NCBI GenBank assembly: GCA_945947925.1
Contig: CAMEZU010000131.1
Span: forward strand, 1-5,537
Origin: an uncultured Verrucomicrobiota bacterium
GTDB lineage: Bacteria > Verrucomicrobiota > Kiritimatiellia > RFP12 > UBA1067
DNA length: 5,537 nucleotides
Direction: 5' to 3'
Below are positions 1-5,470 of the stretch, piece by piece (positions within the stretch are counted from its first letter, which is position 1; each line of letters opens with the position of its first letter). The notes under the pieces were generated by a model. That model worked only from the letters and a program-made list of their open reading frames with translations. It did not search any database and had not been told where the DNA came from. A program made the translations under genes and the position numbers.

Positions 1-329
1 TCCTCAAGGCGAAGCCGCAGCTCCTCGAGCCGATGATGGACGTCGAGGTCGTGGTTCCGGAGCAGTACATGGGCGCCGCCAACGGCTCCATCAACCAGCG
101 CCGTGGCCGCATCGAGGGCATGGAGGACCGTGCGGGCGTCAAGCTCCTCAAGGCCACCGTCCCGCTGGGCGAGATGTTCGGTTACTCGAACGCGATCCGT
201 ACGGTCACCCAGGGCCGCGGTTCGTTCACGATGATCTTCAAGCAGTACGAGGCCGTTCCGCGCAACATTGCGGACGAGGTCATCAAGAAGCGCGTCGCCG
301 AGGGCAAGGTCCGTCCGAGCGCCGACTGA
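1..329 (+). CDS. fusA: Elongation factor G, C-terminal part (5' end outside window)
   Basis: EF-G is the cytoplasmic GTPase that moves tRNAs and mRNA through the ribosome after peptide-bond formation and helps RRF recycle ribosomes. Only the last 108 codons are present, with the reading frame entering at base 3. They cover the end of domain IV and domain V. Visible family signatures are LLEPMMDVEVVVPEQYMG, then NQRRGRIEGMED, then VPLGEMFGY, then the TQGRGSFTM stretch and the closing YEAVPRNIADEVIKKR. All are close to canonical bacterial EF-G. The GTPase domain lies upstream, so GTP-binding motifs cannot be checked, and a second EF-G paralogue cannot be fully excluded. The very regular domain V and highly biased codons favour the main fusA. 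The stop is TGA at 327-329, followed by a strong terminator, so fusA appears to end its transcription unit here. Confidence 0.95.
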   Translation, partial: LKAKPQLLEPMMDVEVVVPEQYMGAANGSINQRRGRIEGMEDRAGVKLLKATVPLGEMFGYSNAIRTVTQGRGSFTMIFKQYEAVPRNIADEVIKKRVAEGKVRPSAD

Positions 330-357
330 GCGTGACCGTGCCGAAAGGTACGAAAGG

Positions 358-396
358 GTCCCGGAGCCTCCGCTTCGGGACTTCTTTTATTTTCCC
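358..396 (+). terminator. Intrinsic terminator after fusA
   Basis: A 10-bp stem, GTCCCGGAGC (358-367) with GCTTCGGGAC (372-381), contains one G-U pair and closes a 4-nt loop, CTCC. A T-rich run (TTCTTTTATTTTCCCC, 382-397) follows at once. This is the standard rho-independent layout, 28 nt after the EF-G stop. Its T-tract runs straight into the likely promoter of the next operon. Confidence 0.9.
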
Positions 397-397
397 C

Positions 398-427
398 TTG
401 TTCAAGCGCACCGGTTTTTGATAAAAT
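398..427 (+). promoter_or_regulatory. Likely sigma70-type promoter for rpsO-pnp
   Basis: TAAAAT at 422-427 matches the -10 consensus at five of six bases and is preceded by TGA (419-421), giving an extended -10 element. A weak -35 candidate, TTGTTC (398-403), lies 18 bp upstream. The expected transcription start is about 433-435, leaving a leader of roughly 130 nt before rpsO. The position just after the fusA terminator fits a new transcription unit. The 12-mer TTTTGATAAAAT (416-427) recurs with one change at 3162-3173 before the other operon. Confidence 0.65.
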
Positions 428-450
428 ATACCTTAATCTGCGACTGTCTC

Positions 451-460
451 AGGAGGTTAT
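451..460 (+). promoter_or_regulatory. Strong Shine-Dalgarno-like sequence in the rpsO leader, far from the gene start
   Basis: AGGAGGT (451-457) is a near-perfect match to the anti-Shine-Dalgarno end of 16S rRNA, and the match continues weakly through TATCC. It lies 109 nt upstream of the rpsO ATG, so it cannot serve that start directly unless the RNA refolds. The closest in-frame starts of a short leader ORF are CTG at 463 and ATG at 472, at spacings of 5 and 14 nt from AGGAGGT. It abuts the base of the predicted three-way junction. It may be a ribosome standby site, the start of a leader peptide, or chance. Confidence 0.4.
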
Positions 461-522
461 CCCTGCCGCGGATGCCCAAGGGTTTGGGCGCTTGGTGTCC
501 CGTGTCGGGACAGAGGGCAGGG
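461..522 (+). promoter_or_regulatory. Structured rpsO leader RNA: predicted three-way junction, candidate S15 autoregulatory element
   Basis: Read by eye, the leader folds into three helices. The closing helix pairs CCCTGCC (461-467) with GGCAGGG (516-522), a perfect 7 bp. Arm 1 pairs GCCCAA (474-479) with TTGGGC (484-489) around a 4-nt loop. Arm 2 pairs TGTCCCG (496-502) with CGGGACA (506-512) around loop TGT, and may extend by 491-493 with 513-515, which would stack it directly on the closing helix. S15 is known to bind a three-way junction in 16S rRNA (helices 20-22), and several bacteria use structured rpsO leaders that S15 binds to repress its own translation. The position between the rpsO promoter and rpsO fits such a role. 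The canonical G-U/G-C S15 motif is not obvious, and a competing 7-bp helix (444-450 with 507-513) exists. The function is therefore inferred. Confidence 0.55.
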
Positions 523-566
523 TCTTGGCTTCCCGGTCTGCAGAAAATGAGAAAGAACACACGAAA

Positions 567-827
567 ATGAACATCGACAAGGCCGCCATCAAGAACGAGT
601 TCCAGCGTCACGACCGTGATACGGGTTCCTGCGAGGTCCAGGTCGCGATCCTCACGAAGGAGATCGAGGCCCTCACCGCTCACCTCAAGGCCAACCACAA
701 GGATCACAGCTCGCGTCACGGCCTGCTCCGCAAGGTCCAGAACCGCCGCAACCTCCTCAACTACCTCAAGCGCGAGAACGAGGAAGGCTACAAGGCGCTC
801 ATCCAGAAGCTCGGCCTCCGCCGCTAA
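567..827 (+). CDS. rpsO: 30S ribosomal protein S15
   Basis: S15 is a primary 16S rRNA-binding protein that organises the central domain (platform) of the small subunit. The 86-residue product matches the usual length of 86-89. It shows the family signatures DTGSCEVQV (18-26), HKDHSSRHGLL (44-54), RRNLLNYLKR (60-69) and a C-terminal IQKLGLRR. Residues that contact rRNA in E. coli S15 are retained at a constant offset of two: T19, G20, Q25, H39, D46 and S49. The ATG at 567 was chosen because homology starts there. Upstream in-frame codons, back to a TTG at 492, encode nothing S15-like and overlap the structured leader. No good Shine-Dalgarno lies before this ATG, only an A-rich stretch (542-566). 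The ATG overlaps the stop of a short leader frame (ATGA, 567-570), which could couple translation. pnp follows after 110 nt, the classic rpsO-pnp arrangement. Confidence 0.97.
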   Translation: MNIDKAAIKNEFQRHDRDTGSCEVQVAILTKEIEALTAHLKANHKDHSSRHGLLRKVQNRRNLLNYLKRENEEGYKALIQKLGLRR

Positions 828-842
828 CGCCGCTTCGCGGCG
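828..842 (+). other. Short GC hairpin directly after the rpsO stop
   Basis: CGCCGC (828-833) pairs perfectly with GCGGCG (837-842) around a TTC loop, beginning on the base after the TAA stop. No T-run follows, so it does not look like an intrinsic terminator. It could be an RNA-processing or stability element between rpsO and pnp, comparable in position to the RNase III-processed region of the E. coli rpsO-pnp mRNA. It is much smaller than that one, and the role is speculative. Confidence 0.5.
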
Positions 843-873
843 AGGTAATAGGTAAGAGGTAATAGGGAATAGG
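843..873 (+). repeat. Degenerate heptamer tandem repeat, consensus AGGTAAT (about 4.4 copies)
   Basis: Successive 7-mers read AGGTAAT (843-849), AGGTAAG (850-856), AGGTAAT (857-863) and AGGGAAT (864-870), followed by AGG (871-873). The stretch is A/G-rich on this strand, in contrast with its GC-rich surroundings. Because 7 is not a multiple of 3, the TAA of successive copies (846, 853, 860) falls in all three frames, so the array blocks readthrough of any frame. Short heptamer arrays of this kind are known between genes in some bacteria such as cyanobacteria; the function here is unknown. Confidence 0.75.
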
Positions 874-937
874 TTCACAGAATCTAGACCTCTCCTGCTG
901 AATTTACCAACGAAACACAAGAAAGAAAAGAACACCA

Positions 938-3049
938 ATGGAAGGTGCAAAGCAGTTCAAGGTCAACATCGCGGGGACGGACCTCGTGATCGAGACCGGG
1001 CTCCTGGCCATGCAGGCTGCGGGAGCCGTCTCCGTTTCCTACGGGGACACGACCGTCTTCACGGCGGTCACGAATACCGACACGCCTCGGGAAGGCATCG
1101 ACTTCTTCCCGCTGCAGTGCGAGTATCGCGAGAAGTTCTACGCCGCGGGCAAGTTCCCGGGCGGATTCTTCAAGCGCGAGGCCCGTCCGACGAGCAAGGA
1201 GATCCTCACGGCACGCATGTGCGACCGTCCGATCCGTCCGCTCTTCCCCGACGGTTACTACAACGACGTCCAGGTCAATGGTACGCTCATCCAGTCCGAC
1301 GGCACGCGCGAGGCCGACTTCCTTGCGGTGAACGCGGCCTCGGCGGCGCTCCACATCTCCGACATCCCGTTCATGGGCCCGATCGGCTGCGTCCGCATCG
1401 GCCGTGTGGACGGCGAGTGGGTCATCAACCCGACCCATGAGCAGAAGGCCAAGTCTGACATCGACCTCCTCTACGCCGGTCTCCGCGGCAAGTTCCTCAT
1501 GATGGAGGGCTCGGCTTCGGAAATCTCCGACGAGGACTTCATCGCCGCGCTCAAGCGCGCCCATGAGGAAGTCGAGAAGATCATCGACCTCCAGATCGAG
1601 ATGCGCCGTGCGCTCGGCAAGCCCGACAAGGACATCCACGACGTCCCGCAGCCGCAGGACCAGATGGACTTCGTCCGCAAGGAGGGTGGCGAGGCTCTCG
1701 CGGCCGCGCTTCTCATCAAGGGCAAGCTCGAGCGTCAGGGTAAGGTTTCCGCCATCAAGGAGGACCTCCTCAAGAAGGTCTCCGAGAAGTGGCCCGAGAT
1801 CGACGCCGTCAAGTTCGTCCACCTCTTCGACGCCCTCGAGATCGAGACGGTCCGCAAGAACGTCCTCGTTCACGGCAAGCGCATCGACGGCCGTGCCCAG
1901 CACGAGATCCGTCCGCTCTCCGCGCAGGTCGGCGTCCTTCCGCGTCTCCACGGTTCCGCGATCTTCTCGCGCGGCGAGACCCAGTCCTTCGCGACGGTCA
2001 CGCTCGGCACGAAGAAGGACGCGCAGGACCTCGACTCGGTGACGGGCGGCGCGACGAGCTCGCGCTTCATGCTCCACTACAACTTCCCGCCTTACTGCAC
2101 GGGCGAAGTCGGCCGTCTCGGCTCGACCGGCCGTCGCGAGATTGGCCACGGCGCGCTCGCCGAGCGTTCGATCGCGGAGGTGCTCCCCGACGATTTCCCG
2201 TATTCGATCCGCGTGGTCTCCGAGATCATGGGCTCGAACGGTTCCTCGTCGATGGCGTCGATCTGCAACGGCTGCCTCGCCCTCATGGACGCGGGCGTTC
2301 CGCTCAAGCGCACGGTCGCCGGCATCTCGATCGGCCTCTTTACCAATGACGACCAGAGCCAGAAGGTTCTCGTCACCGACATCCTCGGCGCCGAAGACCA
2401 CTGCGGCGACATGGACTTCAAGGTCGGCGGCACCCGCAAGGGCATCACCGGCTTCCAGGTCGACCTCAAGCTCCGCGGTCTCACGTGGGACCTCGTCGAG
2501 GGTGCTGTCAAGGCCGCTCACGACGCGCGCCTCAAGATCATCGACTTCATGGAGACGGTCATCCCGGCTCCGCGCGCCGAGCTCAACAAGTACGCGCCGC
2601 GGATCGAGGAGATGCAGATTCCCGTGGACAAGATCGGCGCCCTCATCGGCCCGGGCGGATCCAACATCCGTGCGATCGTCGAGACGACGGGTGCGCAGAT
2701 CGATATCGACGACGACGGCAAGGTCTCGATCTTCGCGACCTCGGCCGAGTCGATGAAGGCCGCCAAGGACGCCGTCGGCGCGGTTTCCGCCGTTGCCGAG
2801 CCCGGCAAGATCTACGAGGGCACCGTCTCCGGCATCAAGGAGTTCGGCGCGTTCGTGACGATCCTCCCCGGCATGGACGGCCTCTGCCACATCTCCGAGC
2901 TCTCCGACAAGCGCGTTCCGTCCGTCGAGGCGGTCTGCAAGGTCGGCGACAAGATGATGGTCAAGTGCCTCGACGTCGATGACCGCGGCCGCATCAAGCT
3001 GTCACGCAAGGCCGCCATGGCCGAGCTCGACGCCCAGGCCGCCAAGTAA
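938..3049 (+). CDS. pnp: Polynucleotide phosphorylase (polyribonucleotide nucleotidyltransferase)
   Basis: PNPase is a trimeric cytoplasmic 3'-5' exoribonuclease that uses phosphate to release nucleoside diphosphates, and it can also add 3' tails. The 703-residue product has the full architecture: first RNase PH domain (about 8-145, with the FFKREARPTSKEIL loop at 77-90), an alpha-helical linker (about 165-300), second RNase PH domain (about 308-530), KH domain (about 556-600, GPGG loop at 571-574) and S1 domain (about 622-692). Catalytic-site residues known from E. coli are present: R399, R400, H404, the SSS run at 436-438, D487, D493 and K495. The protein ends soon after S1, without a long tail. 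The ATG at 938 is preceded by an A-rich, SD-poor leader (911-937), and no upstream in-frame start gives homology. It is the second gene of the rpsO operon, followed by a terminator. Confidence 0.98.
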   Translation: MEGAKQFKVNIAGTDLVIETGLLAMQAAGAVSVSYGDTTVFTAVTNTDTPREGIDFFPLQCEYREKFYAAGKFPGGFFKREARPTSKEILTARMCDRPIRPLFPDGYYNDVQVNGTLIQSDGTREADFLAVNAASAALHISDIPFMGPIGCVRIGRVDGEWVINPTHEQKAKSDIDLLYAGLRGKFLMMEGSASEISDEDFIAALKRAHEEVEKIIDLQIEMRRALGKPDKDIHDVPQPQDQMDFVRKEGGEALAAALLIKGKLERQGKVSAIKEDLLKKVSEKWPEIDAVKFVHLFDALEIETVRKNVLVHGKRIDGRAQHEIRPLSAQVGVLPRLHGSAIFSRGETQSFATVTLGTKKDAQDLDSVTGGATSSRFMLHYNFPPYCTGEVGRLGSTGRREIGHGALAERSIAEVLPDDFPYSIRVVSEIMGSNGSSSMASICNGCLALMDAGVPLKRTVAGISIGLFTNDDQSQKVLVTDILGAEDHCGDMDFKVGGTRKGITGFQVDLKLRGLTWDLVEGAVKAAHDARLKIIDFMETVIPAPRAELNKYAPRIEEMQIPVDKIGALIGPGGSNIRAIVETTGAQIDIDDDGKVSIFATSAESMKAAKDAVGAVSAVAEPGKIYEGTVSGIKEFGAFVTILPGMDGLCHISELSDKRVPSVEAVCKVGDKMMVKCLDVDDRGRIKLSRKAAMAELDAQAAK

Positions 3050-3077
3050 GGCGAGTCAGGTCCGAAGACCCCAACAG

Positions 3078-3128
3078 CGGGCAGGTCGAATGCATGTTCC
3101 GTGCGTGAGACCTGCCCGTCCTGTTTTC
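3078..3128 (+). terminator. Intrinsic terminator after pnp
   Basis: CGGGCAGGTC (3078-3087) pairs perfectly over 10 bp with GACCTGCCCG (3109-3118). The 21-nt loop can itself form a small inner stem, GCAT (3092-3095) with GTGC (3101-3104). A moderately T-rich tail, TCCTGTTTTCCTT (3119-3131), follows. The element lies 28 nt after the PNPase stop and ahead of the next promoter, so it most likely ends the rpsO-pnp transcript. The tail is interrupted by C and G, so termination may be incomplete. Confidence 0.85.
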
Positions 3129-3161
3129 CTTACACGATTGGATAGTGCGCGGGCGGGTATC

Positions 3162-3173
3162 TTTTGATATAAT
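3162..3173 (+). promoter_or_regulatory. Extended -10 promoter just upstream of the FAD oxidoreductase gene
   Basis: TATAAT (3168-3173) is a perfect -10 hexamer with an extended TGA (3165-3167) before it. No convincing -35 sits at normal spacing; TTGGAT (3138-3143) is 24 bp away. The expected start of transcription is about 3180-3181, the position of the ATG at 3181, which implies a transcript with little or no leader. Eleven of twelve bases (TTTTGATATAAT) match the rpsO promoter at 416-427. Confidence 0.6.
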
Positions 3174-3180
3174 CATGGAT

Positions 3181-4914
3181 ATGAACAAGACAATTCTCTT
3201 CGGTGTCCTTGCGGCGGTGGCGTCGGTCGCAGGCGAATTGCGTGCGGACGCATCCTATGACCTGGTCATCTACGGCTCTTCTCCGGCGGCCCTTACGGCG
3301 GCCATCGAGGCGCAGCGGCACGGCAAGACGGCCGTGATCGTGTGTCCCGAAACGCGTGTCGGCGGACTCACCACCGGCGGCCTCGGACAGACGGACATCG
3401 GCAACAAGACGGCCTTCGGCGGCCTCGCGCTGCAGTTCTACAAGGACATCGCCGACTACTACAAGGATGCGTCGCACTGGACGTACGAGAAGCGGTCCGA
3501 CTACGTGCCGGACGGCCAGTGCGCGGGCTCGCTGGGCGAGGACTCGATGTGGACGTTCGAGCCCTCCGCCGCGCTGTCGGTGCTGTCCGACTGGGAGAAG
3601 AAGCACGGCCTTCGGATCGTCCGCGGCGAATACCTCAACCGCGCCAAGGGCGGCGTGACGGTTGAGAACGGACGCATCACGTCGATCCAGACCCTCTCCG
3701 GCCGCATCTATTCGGGCAAGATGTTCGTCGACGCCACCTACGAGGGCGACCTCCTGGCGGCGGCGGGCGTGAGCTACACCGTCGGCCGCGAGGCGAACGC
3801 GGTCTACGGCGAGACGATCAGCGGCATCGAGAAGCGCGCGGCGAAGAACCACCAGTTCAACAAGGGCGTCGACCCTTACGTCGTGAAGGGCGATCCCTCG
3901 TCCGGGCTCCTTCCCTGGGTCGAGCCGTTCAATCCGAACGAGAAGGACGGCGACGGCGACAAGCGCGTCCAGGCCTACTGCTTCCGCATGTGCCTTACCG
4001 ACGATCCCTCGAACCGCATCCCGTTCGCGAAGCCCGCGGGCTACGACGAGAAGAACTACGAGCTCCTCCTGCGCAACCTCGAGGCGCTCGATCCTTCGGT
4101 CTTCAAGGTCCATGCGAAGGACTACTGGTCCTACATGCCGTGGATCAATTCCCGCATGCCCAACCGCAAGACGGACACGAACAACCGCACCGGCTTTTCG
4201 ACGGACTTCGTCGGCGGCAACTGGGCGTGGCCCGAGGCCTCCTACGAGGAGCGCGCGAAGATCCTGAAGGCGCATCTCGACTACCAGATGGGCCTCATGT
4301 GGACGCTTGCCAACCATCCGCGCGTGCCGGCGCCGATCCGCGAGGAAGTCGCGAAGTGGGGGACCTGCCGGGACGAGTTCACGGACGGCCTCGGCAACGG
4401 CTGGCAGAGCCAGCTCTACGTGCGCGAGGCGCGCCGCCTCGTCGGCGATACGGTCATGACCGAGCACCATTGCCGTGGCGACCTCAAGGCTGCGCGTCCG
4501 GTTGCGATGGGGGCCTACGGCATGGACTCGCATAACGTCCGGCGTCACGTCGGCGCGGACGGCTTCGTCCATAACGAGGGCAACGTCGAGGACTACAAAC
4601 GCTACAGTCCGTTCGGACCGAAGGCCGACCTGAATCCGAAGGGACGGCACATCGGCTTCAAGCCCTACGGCATCGATTACGGCGCGATCGTCCCGAAGAA
4701 GGCCGAATGCACGAACCTTTTCGTGCCCGTCTGCCTGTCCGCCTCGCACATGGCGTTCGGTTCGATCCGCATGGAGCCCGTCTTCTTCGCGCTCGGACAG
4801 GCCGCCGGAGCTGCCGCGTCCCTCTCGATCGACGCGGGCTGCGCCGTGCAGGACCTTGATTACGGCAAGCTTCTCCCCGAACTGAAGAAGGTCGGACAGG
4901 TCGTCGGCCTGTGA
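3181..4914 (+). CDS. Exported FAD-dependent oxidoreductase (FAD_oxidored-type family)
   Basis: The 577-residue product begins with a Sec-type signal peptide: MNK, a hydrophobic core at about 4-18, and a likely cut after the ADA at 22-24. No twin-arginine motif is present. A Rossmann dinucleotide fold then starts at DLVIYGSSPAALTAAIEA (27-44), followed by GGLTTGGLGQTDIGNK (61-76). Further family marks are FVDATYEGDLLAAAG (182-196), YVREARRLVGDTVMTEHH (413-430) and the FAD-contacting C-terminal segment from HMAFGSIRMEP (523-533) to LGQAAGAAASL (538-548). This family is abundant in Planctomycetes and Verrucomicrobia relatives. Its substrates are mostly unknown, and some members carry doubtful names such as xanthan lyase, so no substrate is assigned. 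The glycine motif is reduced to GSSPAA. The ATG at 3181 is preferred over the one at 3175 because the latter would lie before the predicted transcription start. tadA follows 14 nt after the stop. Confidence 0.9.
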   Translation: MNKTILFGVLAAVASVAGELRADASYDLVIYGSSPAALTAAIEAQRHGKTAVIVCPETRVGGLTTGGLGQTDIGNKTAFGGLALQFYKDIADYYKDASHWTYEKRSDYVPDGQCAGSLGEDSMWTFEPSAALSVLSDWEKKHGLRIVRGEYLNRAKGGVTVENGRITSIQTLSGRIYSGKMFVDATYEGDLLAAAGVSYTVGREANAVYGETISGIEKRAAKNHQFNKGVDPYVVKGDPSSGLLPWVEPFNPNEKDGDGDKRVQAYCFRMCLTDDPSNRIPFAKPAGYDEKNYELLLRNLEALDPSVFKVHAKDYWSYMPWINSRMPNRKTDTNNRTGFSTDFVGGNWAWPEASYEERAKILKAHLDYQMGLMWTLANHPRVPAPIREEVAKWGTCRDEFTDGLGNGWQSQLYVREARRLVGDTVMTEHHCRGDLKAARPVAMGAYGMDSHNVRRHVGADGFVHNEGNVEDYKRYSPFGPKADLNPKGRHIGFKPYGIDYGAIVPKKAECTNLFVPVCLSASHMAFGSIRMEPVFFALGQAAGAAASLSIDAGCAVQDLDYGKLLPELKKVGQVVGL

Positions 4915-4916
4915 CC

Positions 4917-4920
4917 GGAG
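4917..4920 (+). promoter_or_regulatory. Ribosome binding site GGAG deciding the tadA start
   Basis: GGAG lies 8 nt before the ATG at 4929, a normal spacing, directly after the stop of the upstream gene. It favours ATG 4929 over the GTG at 4911, which overlaps the upstream TGA and has no comparable site. Confidence 0.6.
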
Positions 4921-4928
4921 ACGGTGTC

Positions 4929-5447
4929 ATGACGCGAGAGGCGTTTGACGCGTTCTACATGCGCATGGCGCTTCGCGAGGCCGAGAAGGCCGCCTCCGAC
5001 GGGGAGGTTCCGCTGGGGGCGGTTCTCGTCGAGCCGGCCGTTCTCGAACCGGCGCACGACGGGCACCCTCCGGTCTTCGACTGGACCCCGACCGCGGCGC
5101 GGATCCTCGGCCGGGCGCACAACCAGACCGAGGGACTCTGCGACGCGACGGCGCACGCGGAGATGCTCGCGCTCAGCGCCGGGTTCATGGCGAAAGGGGA
5201 CTGGCGCCTCACGGGCACCCGCCTCTACGTCACCAAGGAACCGTGTCCGATGTGTGCGGGCGCGATCGTCCTTGCCCGTCCCGATGCGGTCGTCTGGGGC
5301 GTTTCGGATCCCAAGCGCGGAGGCGGCACGACCTTCGGCATCTTCAGCCACCCCGGCATCAACCACCATCCCGAGATCGTCACCGGCGTGCTGGAAGACG
5401 AGTCGAAGGCCGTTCTGCAGGACTTTTTCAAGCGCAGGAGAGATTGA
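4929..5447 (+). CDS. tadA: tRNA-specific adenosine deaminase TadA
   Basis: TadA converts adenosine 34 of tRNA-Arg(ACG) to inosine, allowing one tRNA to read several CGN codons; it acts as a zinc-dependent homodimer in the cytoplasm. The 172-residue product shows the deaminase core: HAE (76-78, H76 a zinc ligand and E78 the proton shuttle) and PCPMC (105-109, C106 and C109 zinc ligands). TadA-type sequence follows in VVWGVSDPKRGG (121-132), HPGINHHPEI (141-150) and the C-terminal DFFKRRR helix. N65 and D127 align with substrate-binding N46 and D108 of E. coli TadA. Between GAVLV (30-34) and N65 there are 30 residues where E. coli has 10, an insertion of about 20 in the first beta-hairpin, rich in proline and acidic or aromatic residues. 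A GTG at 4911 would add six residues, but the SD favours ATG 4929. The gene is probably co-transcribed with its neighbours. Confidence 0.93.
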   Translation: MTREAFDAFYMRMALREAEKAASDGEVPLGAVLVEPAVLEPAHDGHPPVFDWTPTAARILGRAHNQTEGLCDATAHAEMLALSAGFMAKGDWRLTGTRLYVTKEPCPMCAGAIVLARPDAVVWGVSDPKRGGGTTFGIFSHPGINHHPEIVTGVLEDESKAVLQDFFKRRRD

Positions 5448-5460
5448 ATAATCCCAAAGT

Positions 5461-5465
5461 GAGGT
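5461..5465 (+). promoter_or_regulatory. Ribosome binding site for the gene starting at 5471
   Basis: GAGGT lies 5 nt before the ATG at 5471 and is the best-placed Shine-Dalgarno in the window. It selects this ATG over an in-frame ATG at 5483. Confidence 0.65.
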
Positions 5466-5470
5466 AAGAA

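Noticed and set aside
268..471. Upstream part of a + frame overlapping the fusA end, terminator and promoter
   Set aside because: It overlaps fusA in another frame, crosses the terminator hairpin and promoter, and encodes an arginine-rich low-complexity sequence.
843..873. Repeat array considered as a CRISPR
   Set aside because: Units are 7 nt, directly contiguous and without spacers.
874..905. Possible internal pnp promoter with a TTCACA -35-like element
   Set aside because: The -35 is good (5 of 6), but no acceptable -10 lies at 16-19 bp spacing (best TGAATT-like), so it is not supported.
402..950. 182-codon minus-strand frame spanning the rpsO leader, rpsO and the spacer
   Set aside because: It would run antisense through a promoter, a structured leader and rpsO; the composition is shadow-like and no start signal is visible.
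884..2890. 668-codon open frame on the minus strand opposite pnp
   Set aside because: It mirrors the strong codon bias of pnp; its translation is a low-complexity mix of R, D, E, L and V with no recognisable fold, while the + strand encodes a complete canonical PNPase.
3175..3177. Alternative ATG start of the FAD oxidoreductase
   Set aside because: It would fall between the -10 hexamer and the predicted transcription start and adds only M-D before the signal peptide.
3130..4749. 539-codon open frame on the minus strand opposite the FAD oxidoreductase gene
   Set aside because: Same GC-rich shadow effect; it is arginine-, valine- and leucine-rich without domains, and the + strand product has clear family motifs.
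4911..4928. Alternative GTG start of tadA overlapping the upstream TGA stop
   Set aside because: It adds six residues without family similarity and lacks a well-placed ribosome binding site, whereas ATG 4929 has GGAG 8 nt upstream. It remains possible as a coupled start.
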